DNA from: JBEIQE01 sp040376705
GTDB taxonomy: Bacteria > Pseudomonadota > Alphaproteobacteria > UBA2400
Direction of reading: 5' to 3'
Length of the DNA: 64,000 bases
Assembly (NCBI GenBank): GCA_040376705.1
Contig: JBEIQE010000001.1
Coordinates: 62,001 to 126,000, forward strand
The notes below the pieces were generated by a model. The model worked only from the letters and a program-made list of their open reading frames with translations. It was not told the origin of the DNA and made no database searches. The position numbers were made by a program, and so were the translations under genes. Shown piece by piece: positions 51,489 through 58,010 of the stretch (its first letter is position 1; every line of letters starts with the position of its first letter).

Positions 51489-51593
51489 CAGGTTTTATAA
51501 GGGTTTTATAAAGTTACGGTATCTCGCAGCTCGATAATTTATCGGATTGGTCAGATATTGTGTGGGCACATCACTCTGTTACAGGAGGCTATT

Positions 51594-51854
51594 ATGCCCA
51601 CACCACGTCCGGCTGCCGATCCCAAGCTTTCTTCAACTGGCGAAGATAAGGCCCGTAAGGCAACGCTTGACCCTGCTAAAGGTCATATCACGCAATCAGG
51701 TCATAGCCGCGATATGTATCAGCGTGATAGCGATGGCGAGTTCATGGGTAATACCGACCGTGGTTACGGTGGCGGCTCAAGAGTTGATAATGGCGAGGCC
51801 CAGGGCGGCATAGCCGACCCTGCGCCTAAACAGGTCAAGCTGTTCAGGCGCTAG
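51594..51854 (+). CDS. Hypothetical hydrophilic small protein
   Basis: An 86-aa protein from ATG 51594 with AGGAGG ideally placed. Low complexity and charged: GEDKARKATLDPAKGHITQS, DMYQRDSDGEFMGN, DRGYGGGSR. No Cys, membrane helix or recognised domain. Its composition is like the KFNQP peptides, though the sequences do not align. The stop codon shares a base with a possible GTG start of the next gene. Confidence 0.65.
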   Translation: MPTPRPAADPKLSSTGEDKARKATLDPAKGHITQSGHSRDMYQRDSDGEFMGNTDRGYGGGSRVDNGEAQGGIADPAPKQVKLFRR

Positions 51855-51871
51855 TGCCGAATGATATATGC

Positions 51872-52069
51872 ATGGCCGCATCTTCACCCCGTAAGCGCAA
51901 TCGCCACAATAACGAGCTGATAGTTGCTCTGGCGGGTGTCATGCTGCCCACACTGTTTATCATCATTATTGGTTTGGGGTATGGCATGGTTTATAAATCA
52001 GCCCCCAGTTTTGAGGTGCAAAAGGTTTATATTGCCAAGGATTGCGATACGCGCGTCATGCGCCCATAG
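51872..52069 (+). CDS. Hypothetical single-pass membrane protein
   Basis: A 65-aa protein (from ATG 51872; GTG 51854, overlapping the previous stop, would add six residues). A basic N-terminus (SPRKRNRHNN) is followed by one strong membrane helix (about 18-40), then a short outside tail with one Cys (AKDCDTRVM). Basic-in topology. Unknown function. The ribosome site is weak, so translational coupling to the upstream gene is likely. Confidence 0.55.
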   Translation: MAASSPRKRNRHNNELIVALAGVMLPTLFIIIIGLGYGMVYKSAPSFEVQKVYIAKDCDTRVMRP

Positions 52070-52187
52070 GCGGAACTCTTTTTCTGCCTATGTGTTGATA
52101 ACGCAGGACAGCCAAGAACGTATAGCTTTCCGGGATCCGTCAGGTAGATGATCTGGACTTGTTCAGAATGTCTGCTTGTCCCGGAAC

Positions 52188-52217
52188 GAGGCCACTTTTC
52201 GCAAGAGAAGTGGCCTC
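52188..52217 (+). terminator. Hairpin upstream of the DUF883 unit
   Basis: A 13-bp stem GAGGCCACTTTTC / GAGAAGTGGCCTC with one wobble and a GCAA tetraloop. It is followed by ACTTCTTA rather than a clean T-run. It resembles the hairpin after KFNQP copy 1 in loop and flank. Confidence 0.7.
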
Positions 52218-52239
52218 ACTTCTTAGATGTCTGATATGG

Positions 52240-52264
52240 GGAACTCTCAGCGCCAAGCGGGGTT
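52240..52264 (+). promoter_or_regulatory. EcfG-type promoter of the DUF883-holin unit
   Basis: GGAAC-N16-GGTT, ending 35 nt before ATG 52300; perfect -35 and three of four -10 bases. Confidence 0.6.
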
Positions 52265-52299
52265 TAACCTCTGCACTTACCTTTACCAAGGAGATGATT

Positions 52300-52629
52300 A
52301 TGGATTCCAATACAAAGATTCAGGACTACGCCGCTGCCGCCAAGAAGGTGGGCTATCCTGAGGTTGAGAGCATTCGCGGTGATCTGCGTGCGCTCAAGAC
52401 TGATACAGTTGACCTCGGTCGCCATGTTGTGGCCGATGGCCGCGAGAAGCTGACCGAGCTGGCTGCCAACGCCAAGGATATGGCCAAGGACGAGTATGCA
52501 GAGCTGAGCAATCTCACCAAGGAAAAGAGCCGTGTGCTTGCCTCCTTCATTAAAGACAAGCCGTTCCAGGGTGCAGCTGCTGCATTTCTTACCGGTTTTG
52601 TTATCAGCATGATGATGCGGAAGCGCTAA
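52300..52629 (+). CDS. DUF883 (YqjD/ElaB-type) protein
   Basis: A 109-aa protein from ATG 52300 with AAGGAG six bases upstream. A long amphipathic helix (DLGRHVVADGREKLTELAAN, AELSNLTKEKSRVLAS) is followed by the C-terminal membrane anchor PFQGAAAAFLTGFVISMMMR. This is the layout of YqjD/ElaB, inner-membrane proteins that bind ribosomes in stationary phase in E. coli. It is followed by a holin-like gene, as in the E. coli yqjDE pair. Confidence 0.88.
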   Translation: MDSNTKIQDYAAAAKKVGYPEVESIRGDLRALKTDTVDLGRHVVADGREKLTELAANAKDMAKDEYAELSNLTKEKSRVLASFIKDKPFQGAAAAFLTGFVISMMMRKR

Positions 52630-52632
52630 ACC

Positions 52633-53061
52633 ATGCCCGGATTAGCAGAGTACGCCGCCCTCGTGCAACTTCTTAGCCCGGCTTTGCCGCAGCAGGGAAG
52701 GCGCATCATTGCCCTTAACGAGCTTTGGCTGGTGGCAACTTTGCTGTCCGTGGTTGGTTTTATCGCCATACTGGTGGGGCTGTTTCTTTGGTTGGATAAT
52801 CATTATCCCCGCGAAATAGCCCTGCTGGTGATTGGCGGTATTATGGTGGCGGTGAGCCTTATGCTGGTTGGCATATCGCTGTTCATAACCCGCCGGGTGG
52901 AACGCCCGGTGCGTGATATGGCCGATAATCTGGCCCATAACAGCACCGATTTCATCAAGTCGCTGATCGATGAGCTTGATGATCCCATCCGGGAGAACCC
53001 GGCCATGGCCATGGGCGTGGCGGCACTCTCCGGTTTCATCGCTGCCGAAAAGATGATGTAG
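52633..53061 (+). CDS. Phage-holin-like (YqjE-type) membrane protein
   Basis: A 142-aa protein starting 3 nt after the DUF883 stop. Two membrane helices (LVATLLSVVGFIAILVGLFL and EIALLVIGGIMVAVSLMLVG) are followed by a polar tail and a weak hydrophobic end (AMGVAALSGFIAAEK). The helix pair resembles the holin-3_6/YqjE family that accompanies DUF883 genes. It is not evidence for a prophage. Confidence 0.8.
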   Translation: MPGLAEYAALVQLLSPALPQQGRRIIALNELWLVATLLSVVGFIAILVGLFLWLDNHYPREIALLVIGGIMVAVSLMLVGISLFITRRVERPVRDMADNLAHNSTDFIKSLIDELDDPIRENPAMAMGVAALSGFIAAEKMM

Positions 53062-53115
53062 CCCACAGGCGGCATCATTCGTTTGTCAGCTTTACCCCTT
53101 ACAAGGAGCATAACC

Positions 53116-53424
53116 ATGACCGAAGTTAAACCCTTGCAGCCTGTAGCCGCTAACATGAGCCCAATTGCCAATCCATCCGGCGAAAAGACATTACCTCTAG
53201 ATGCCGAGCTGTATGCCGGCAACCACCAGGCCGAGCATCTGGTTGGCAAAATTAAGGCCAAATGGAACGAGCTGTCGGATGAGGATGTTACTGCCTATCA
53301 CAGCCAGCCTGAGCACTTCTATACCCGCCTTAATGAGAAGTACGGAATTACCCGTGAGCAGGCCGAGCTGGATGTTGCAGCCATGATCCCGCCACCAGTG
53401 GTGCCGGTTGAAGAAGAGGTATAG
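53116..53424 (+). CDS. CsbD-like protein (diverged paralog)
   Basis: A 102-aa protein from ATG 53116 (AAGGAG upstream). After a variable N-terminus comes the module HLVGKIKAKWNELSDEDVTA, then PEHFYTRLNEKYGITREQAELDV. It is shared with two other small genes (57020, 57693) and more distantly with the CsbD gene at 45760. The Pro/Glu-rich end is unique. Likely in the same transcript as the DUF883-holin unit. Function unknown. Confidence 0.75.
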   Translation: MTEVKPLQPVAANMSPIANPSGEKTLPLDAELYAGNHQAEHLVGKIKAKWNELSDEDVTAYHSQPEHFYTRLNEKYGITREQAELDVAAMIPPPVVPVEEEV

Positions 53425-53440
53425 CCATCGCGCCATAGAA

Positions 53441-53478
53441 AAACCCCCGCTCTCCAGATCGGACAGCGGGGGTATTAT
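53441..53478. terminator. Bidirectional terminator between convergent stress genes
   Basis: CCCCCGCT pairs with AGCGGGGG around a 13-nt loop, with an A-run on the left and TATTATTT on the right, between stops at 53424 and 53491. Confidence 0.85.
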
Positions 53479-53490
53479 TTTGCGCAGAAG

Positions 53491-53976
53491 TTATGAAGCC
53501 TTTTTGATACCAGCCTCAGCATCCAGGGCAGGCTGCACAATCTGCTCAAGGTTAGGCAAGACTTCATCAATCTTGCGGGAGGCGCGCAACAATTGCTCAC
53601 TCAAGGCCGCTTGGTCCTTGGTCAGTGGCGTGCCGCCTTCATCTGCCTGACGGCCCATCTCATCGGCAGCCATTTTCAGGCGGCCGCGCAGGTCGGTCAA
53701 CCAGGCAGGGCCCAGTTCCGAAATTTTGCCCGCTGCCTTAATGCCGCGACGGTAAGATTCGGCCCAGCGCTCAAGTGTTTCCACCTGTTCGCGAATGCCT
53801 TCGGCTTCCAGTGTGGCCTCACAGTTTACCAGCAGGCGTTTTAGCTCGTTGGTCAGCTCCTCTACCTGTGCCAGCTGGCTGCCAAAGGCGGCCTGCTTGT
53901 CACCGGTATCCGGCACTGCAGTGGTTTCGGCCTCTGGTGCTGCGCCAGCGGGTGGCTGAGAGTAGGTGCTATGCAT
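53491..53976 (-). CDS. Hypothetical helical protein
   Basis: A 161-aa soluble protein with AAGGAGATACG before the ATG. A disordered Pro/Ala/Glu-rich start (about 1-30) is followed by a long helical region (LAQVEELTNELKRLLVNCEA, KDQAALSEQLLRASRKIDEV) suggesting a coiled coil. No domain recognised. It follows the single-pass membrane protein by 27 nt and is probably read from the same EcfG-type promoter. Confidence 0.65.
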   Translation of the reverse strand: MHSTYSQPPAGAAPEAETTAVPDTGDKQAAFGSQLAQVEELTNELKRLLVNCEATLEAEGIREQVETLERWAESYRRGIKAAGKISELGPAWLTDLRGRLKMAADEMGRQADEGGTPLTKDQAALSEQLLRASRKIDEVLPNLEQIVQPALDAEAGIKKAS

Positions 53977-54003
53977 GCGTATCTCCTTGTAACAGTTTAA
54001 GTT

Positions 54004-54237
54004 TTAAGGCGTACCGTCGGTCGCATCCTTAACGGTATCGGTTACACGCTCGGCCGGTGTACGGTCCTCAAGTTCGCGCGCAGCATTATCGATACCATTC
54101 GGCAGCTCGGAAATGGCATCGCCAAGACGTTCGGCGCCATTACGGTTGTCCCTCATGTTAAAGAAGGCATAGCCGCCAACGGCTACAAGCGCGATCACGA
54201 GAACCGTGATGATGGTGTTGGTATTCTGGGTTGCCAT
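54004..54237 (-). CDS. Hypothetical single-pass membrane protein
   Basis: A 77-aa protein from ATG 54237 (AAGGATA upstream). One membrane helix (TIITVLVIALVAVGGYAFF, about 7-26), then an acidic helical tail (GAERLGDAISELPNGIDNAA, TPAERVTDTVKDATDG). The tail resembles DUF883/YqjD-like soluble helices, but the anchor is at the other end. It has a well-placed minus-strand EcfG-type promoter. Confidence 0.7.
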   Translation of the reverse strand: MATQNTNTIITVLVIALVAVGGYAFFNMRDNRNGAERLGDAISELPNGIDNAARELEDRTPAERVTDTVKDATDGTP

Positions 54238-54273
54238 GTAGATATCCTTGAATTGTGGGTGAATATGAAACTT

Positions 54274-54298
54274 AACAGCCGGTGGCGTGTTCAGTTCC
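54274..54298 (-). promoter_or_regulatory. EcfG-type promoter, minus strand
   Basis: On the minus strand GGAAC (54298-54294), N16, TGTT (54277-54274), ending 36 nt before ATG 54237. Same spacing and -10 as two plus-strand elements. Confidence 0.6.
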
Positions 54299-54419
54299 CT
54301 GAGTAGCGCTGTTTTTGACAAAATCTCATAAAAACCGGAACTAAAACGGTAAGTTTCCCGTTCATGTATCAGCGGGCACACAGGTGCCGGTAGCCAGATA
54401 CATTTACATGAGGGACCTC

Positions 54420-55118
54420 ATGAACCAGCTTAGAAATACCGTTCTCGTGATTGAGGACGACCAGTCGATCCGCAAGCTTTATGGCCTTACACTGGATTCC
54501 GATGAGTTCAGGGTAATTGACTGTGAGAATGGCCGCTCGGGCATCCGCAGCGTCGCTTCGGTCAAGCCCGACCTGGTGCTGCTCGACCTCGGCCTGCCGG
54601 ATATGAATGGCAAGGATGTGTTGCGGGCGATCCGTGAGTGGTCGCAGGTGCCCATCATCGTCTGCTCGGCGCGGGATGAAGATAGTGAAATTCTCGAGGC
54701 GTTTGAGAGCGGGGCCGATGATTATGTGATCAAGCCCTTCAGCCCCGATATACTGGTGGCGCGCATCATGGCCAATTTGCGCAAGTCAGTTACGGTTGAG
54801 GCCGGCGAGCCTGAATTGGTGAATGGTGCCCTGCGGATTGACCTTGTACGGCATGAGGTGTTTTTGGGCGATGACAAGATATCGCTCACGCCCAAGGAGT
54901 TTGCGCTACTGCGCTATCTGCTCATCAACCGCGGCAAGATGCTGACGCATCAGCAGATTCTGTCCGAAATCTGGGGGCCAGCCCATATCAATAATAATCA
55001 GTACCTGCGTGTTTATGTCGGCCATCTGCGTGATAAGCTTTCGAGCGATATACCCGGCGCACCGCACATCATGACCGAAGTGGGTATCGGCTACCGTATG
55101 GAAGTAGCAGCTGCTTAA
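54420..55118 (+). CDS. OmpR-family response regulator, KdpE-like
   Basis: A 232-aa protein from ATG 54420 (GAGGGA upstream; ATG 54408 is an alternative). The receiver has acidic E12-D13-D14, acceptor D56 (LVLLDLGLPDMNG) and K in VIKPFSPDILVAR. The winged helix has ISLTPKEFALLRYLLINRGK, WGPAHINNNQYLRVYVGHLR and TEVGIGYRM, closest to KdpE. No kdpFABC or kdpD is present, so a K+ role is not implied. It overlaps the convergent kinase gene by 4 nt. Confidence 0.92.
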   Translation: MNQLRNTVLVIEDDQSIRKLYGLTLDSDEFRVIDCENGRSGIRSVASVKPDLVLLDLGLPDMNGKDVLRAIREWSQVPIIVCSARDEDSEILEAFESGADDYVIKPFSPDILVARIMANLRKSVTVEAGEPELVNGALRIDLVRHEVFLGDDKISLTPKEFALLRYLLINRGKMLTHQQILSEIWGPAHINNNQYLRVYVGHLRDKLSSDIPGAPHIMTEVGIGYRMEVAAA

Positions 55119-56326
55119 ACCGTCTCGCTACCTTGCCCCAGTTCGGTGGTCGGGAAGGTGAGGCGCCATGTAGTACCGTTATCGGATGTCATCTCGGCAG
55201 TGCCTTTGGCCTGTTCCATCAGCCGTTTGATGAGGCCAATACCGTGCCGTTTGCTACCTTCTTTTAACACAAATCCTACACCATCATCTGTAATGGTCAG
55301 GACATTCAGGCCAGCCTCCTGTACAAGTGAGATCTTGATTGTACCGGCCTTGCTTTTAAATGCATGCAGATAGGCATTTGAGGTAACCTCGGTTACCACA
55401 ATCCCCAGTGCAGTTACCAAATCGAGCCCTAGAGCGATGGGGGTGGCCTCGCAAGTGAGAATAACAGGGAACTCGCCTTTTTCCTGGAAATTAGCCAGAT
55501 TGGTGCAAAGCGACTGTAAATACGCCGCAAAGTCGATGGTGGGGGCAAGGCCGTGGCCGAGTAAATGGTCGTAGATAAGCGAGAGGCTCACCACACGGCG
55601 TGCTATAGCGCGGATGCCTTCCTTGCCGCTATCATCCGCCAGTTCGATCTGCCGTAGCAGCATACCGTGCACCAGCTGCAGGTTGTTGCGCACACGATGC
55701 TGCAGCTCTGCTGCCAGTATGTTCTTCTCTTCCAATAATGTAGCGCGCTCGGCTGCCAGTGCTTCCATTTGTGCCAGCATGGCCTGCAGCATGGCGGTGC
55801 GCTCGGCAGTGCCAATTGCCTGAGCGACTACATTGGCAAAACCGGTAAGGAAGTCGATATCATGTGTATCGAACTTGTGCTGTACCGAGCAGTCGGCTTC
55901 AAGTACCCCCCATGAACCGCCGTCTCCTTTAATCAGTACATCAACTGTTGAGACAATACCGTGCTGAGCATAAAAATCCGGTAGGTCATAGCTATTGCTT
56001 TTTGTGATGTCCTCAAGAATAACCGGCTCGCCAGTTACAAAGGCACGGCCCTGGGTTGAACTTTGGTCGGCTTGCGAAATAACATGGCCAACCACGCCAG
56101 CTTCCCAGCCATAACCGGCCACGACCAGCAGGTCGTGCTCATCAGCACGGTAGCGGCAGATTTTTGAAAAAGGTACGCCCAGACTTTCGGCACAGATGCG
56201 TGCTGCTTCAGACAGGATTTTTTCAAGACTGTTCTCGCTAAACGCAAAGCTGCCAAAATTGGCAAGTGCAGCCTGTTGCCGTAACAGGCGTTCTACCGTA
56301 TGCGGAAAAACTTCTGGCTCTGTCAT
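55115..56326 (-). CDS. GAF-containing HisKA_2-type histidine kinase
   Basis: A 403-aa soluble protein. GAF spans about 25-175 (SLGVPFSKICRYRADEHDLL, GDGGSWGVLEADC). A coiled linker leads to the HisKA_2 box AAELQHRVRNNLQLVHGMLL with H210. The ATPase has VVTEVTSNAYLHAF, DDGVGF and RHGIGLIKRL. Kinases of this class feed the PhyR-EcfG stress response in other alphaproteobacteria. Here the gene overlaps the upstream single-domain regulator by 4 nt, forming an operon. Confidence 0.92.
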   Translation of the reverse strand: MTEPEVFPHTVERLLRQQAALANFGSFAFSENSLEKILSEAARICAESLGVPFSKICRYRADEHDLLVVAGYGWEAGVVGHVISQADQSSTQGRAFVTGEPVILEDITKSNSYDLPDFYAQHGIVSTVDVLIKGDGGSWGVLEADCSVQHKFDTHDIDFLTGFANVVAQAIGTAERTAMLQAMLAQMEALAAERATLLEEKNILAAELQHRVRNNLQLVHGMLLRQIELADDSGKEGIRAIARRVVSLSLIYDHLLGHGLAPTIDFAAYLQSLCTNLANFQEKGEFPVILTCEATPIALGLDLVTALGIVVTEVTSNAYLHAFKSKAGTIKISLVQEAGLNVLTITDDGVGFVLKEGSKRHGIGLIKRLMEQAKGTAEMTSDNGTTWRLTFPTTELGQGSETV

Positions 56327-56766
56327 ATCATCGGGCTCCTGTACTCGTTCACTACATTCTTGAGCAGATGGAAGTTATGCGGAAACAGCTCTGGCGCAGA
56401 TGCATGATTGGTTTTAATTTCGCTGACTATACGCAGGGCTTTGAGCAGGTCGGCCATCATGTAAGGCTTCTGGATATAGCCCTCACCATCAGCTTGTATC
56501 AGGTCGTGGTTGAGGCTGTCGCCACTGGCATAAAGAATAGCCATGGTGCGTTTGTGGGCCAGAAGCGGGCTTATCTGTGAGCCAAATCCACCATCGGCGA
56601 GGCGATAATCAATAATCGCTATATCAGGTTGATGCAGGTCAGCGAGTGTGACGGCTTCATCTACCGTGCGCGCGATACCACATACACTATGGCCGCCTAT
56701 CACGACAAATTCCTCAAGGATATCGGCGATCATTACATTGTCTTCGGCGATAAGGACATTTGACAT
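56323..56766 (-). CDS. Single-domain response regulator
   Basis: A 147-aa protein from ATG 56766 (GGAGA upstream). Receiver residues are E8-D9, acceptor D53 (IAIIDYRLADGG), S in YASGDS and K in IQKPYMMADLL. There is no output domain and no sigma-like part, so it is not PhyR. It is the first gene of a two-gene operon with the HisKA_2 kinase, probably its phospho-partner or phosphate sink. Confidence 0.88.
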   Translation of the reverse strand: MSNVLIAEDNVMIADILEEFVVIGGHSVCGIARTVDEAVTLADLHQPDIAIIDYRLADGGFGSQISPLLAHKRTMAILYASGDSLNHDLIQADGEGYIQKPYMMADLLKALRIVSEIKTNHASAPELFPHNFHLLKNVVNEYRSPMI

Positions 56767-57019
56767 GATGGTCTCCGTGTAGTGCGAATTGATCTGTTTA
56801 ATTACGCAGGAGCACAATGCTGCCGGAGACATGGGCAATTGAGTTTTGCTGTGGGCTGACCTTAGTCGATTGCTGGCTTCATGTATTCAACTATATAGAG
56901 AAATATTCGGTTTATGGCTTCTTTACGGTATGACGGGTCTAAGGCATCGCATCCTTATGCCTCAAGCCCCATATACACAGTGTGCCGCTTGAAGCGGCGA
57001 AAGTTCAAAGGAGAACATC

Positions 57020-57295
57020 ATGACTACTGAAAACAACAATCCGACTGCCAAGCCAGTTACCCCTATCGTGGCCGCACCTGTGCAGCCCAAAGATGACAAG
57101 TCGGCTGCAGTAAGTGCCGAAATGCAGAAGAGCTGGGACAAGCTGTCGCCTGAAGATATGAAGCTGTATGAGACAAGCCCTGACAAGTTCTTCGGCGTAC
57201 TGAAAGACAAGCAGGGTGTGACCCGCGAGAATGCTGAAAAGCGCCTCACCGAGATCAAGAACAGCTGCGGTTGTAGTACAGAAAAAGCTGCTTAA
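57020..57295 (+). CDS. CsbD-like protein (diverged paralog)
   Basis: A 91-aa protein with AAAGGAGAACATC before the ATG. A low-complexity N-terminus (about 1-30) is followed by the family module EMQKSWDKLSPEDMKLYETS, PDKFFGVLKDKQGVTRENAE and a tail NSCGCSTEKAA with a CxC pair. The same CGC tail occurs in the gene at 57693. No GGAAC element found upstream. Terminated by a TTCG hairpin. Confidence 0.75.
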   Translation: MTTENNNPTAKPVTPIVAAPVQPKDDKSAAVSAEMQKSWDKLSPEDMKLYETSPDKFFGVLKDKQGVTRENAEKRLTEIKNSCGCSTEKAA

Positions 57296-57312
57296 TCAGC
57301 AGTCAGTTATTG

Positions 57313-57345
57313 AAGGGGCCGGGTTCGCCCGGCCTCTTTCTTGTT
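57313..57345 (+). terminator. Terminator of the CsbD-like gene
   Basis: GGCCGGG-TTCG-CCCGGCC, a 7-bp stem with a stable TTCG tetraloop, followed by TCTTTCTTGTTTT. Confidence 0.88.
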
Positions 57346-57364
57346 TTACGGAAAATGCACAGAC

Positions 57365-57544
57365 ATGTTGTTGAAATTTGCTCTTCTATTCTTTGTGGTG
57401 GCGAGTGTGGCGGCCATTCTTGCGCTTGGCGATGCTGCCGCAGCCTATGCGCCGCTGGCCAGAAAAATATTCATGATCTCAATGGGTTTGTTTATTGTTT
57501 CAACAATTGCACATGCTTTTCGCAAGCGTACGCCCAAGCTCTAA
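57365..57544 (+). CDS. DUF1328-like small membrane protein
   Basis: A 59-aa protein from ATG 57365. Two hydrophobic helices: LLKFALLFFVVASVAAILAL and KIFMISMGLFIVSTIAHAFR. Order and the terminal IAHAF/ALAHV motif parallel the DUF1328 gene at 49833, so it is a diverged member. The ribosome site is weak. Function unknown. Confidence 0.7.
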   Translation: MLLKFALLFFVVASVAAILALGDAAAAYAPLARKIFMISMGLFIVSTIAHAFRKRTPKL

Positions 57545-57692
57545 TCCAATCTGTGATTGTATATAATACATATGTCGGCAATTTTATGGCGTTTTTGCAG
57601 TGGGGCATCTCTCCCGTCTGGAAAAGTGATGCGCATGCGCGCAAGATGATCATATCACTTGTTTGCACAGCAGCAGTTCTGAGGAGGGTGCT

Positions 57693-57941
57693 ATGGCAGC
57701 AGGAAATAATACTCTGGTCGCAAAAGCCACGAGCTGGCCCGACCGCTACGCCGACATATGCATAGAAATGAAAGAGCTGTGGGACAAACTCAGCAATGAG
57801 GATGTGCGCCTTTATCACATCGAGCCTGAGCAGTTTTTCATCCGCCTTAAAGAGAAGCAGGGTGTGAGCCGCGAAGTTGCCGAGCGCTGTATGGCGCAGA
57901 TCAAGGCCGAGTGTGGCTGCGATAATGGCCGGTTTGCCTGA
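57693..57941 (+). CDS. CsbD-like protein (diverged paralog)
   Basis: An 82-aa protein from ATG 57693 with GAGGAGG upstream. Module ICIEMKELWDKLSNEDVRLY, PEQFFIRLKEKQGVSREVAE and tail KAECGCDNGRF. It is the closest relative of the 57020 gene, including the CGC tail, which could bind metal or form disulfides. Followed by a strong terminator shared with the convergent alaS-like gene. Confidence 0.75.
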   Translation: MAAGNNTLVAKATSWPDRYADICIEMKELWDKLSNEDVRLYHIEPEQFFIRLKEKQGVSREVAERCMAQIKAECGCDNGRFA

Positions 57942-57956
57942 AGAGCGTGCTTAAGC

Positions 57957-57991
57957 AAAAAGCCTGCCCGCAGGAGCGGACAGGCTTTTTT
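57957..57991. terminator. Bidirectional terminator before the alaS-like gene
   Basis: AAAAAGCCTG-CCCGC / GCGGA-CAGGCTTTTTT: a long stem with one mismatch, 4-nt loop and A/T-runs on both sides. Confidence 0.9.
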
Positions 57992-58010
57992 GTTGCTTAT
58001 CTTCTGATGA

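Noticed and set aside
52183..52187. Another GGAAC stress promoter
   Set aside because: GGAAC is followed after 16 nt by AGAG, and the motif overlaps a hairpin; the better element is at 52240.
52633..53061. Prophage remnant suggested by the holin-like protein
   Set aside because: The protein is of the YqjE type that accompanies DUF883 proteins; no other phage gene is nearby.
54420..55118. Potassium-responsive KdpE
   Set aside because: The winged helix is KdpE-like, but there is no kdpFABC or kdpD; resemblance alone does not assign the stimulus.
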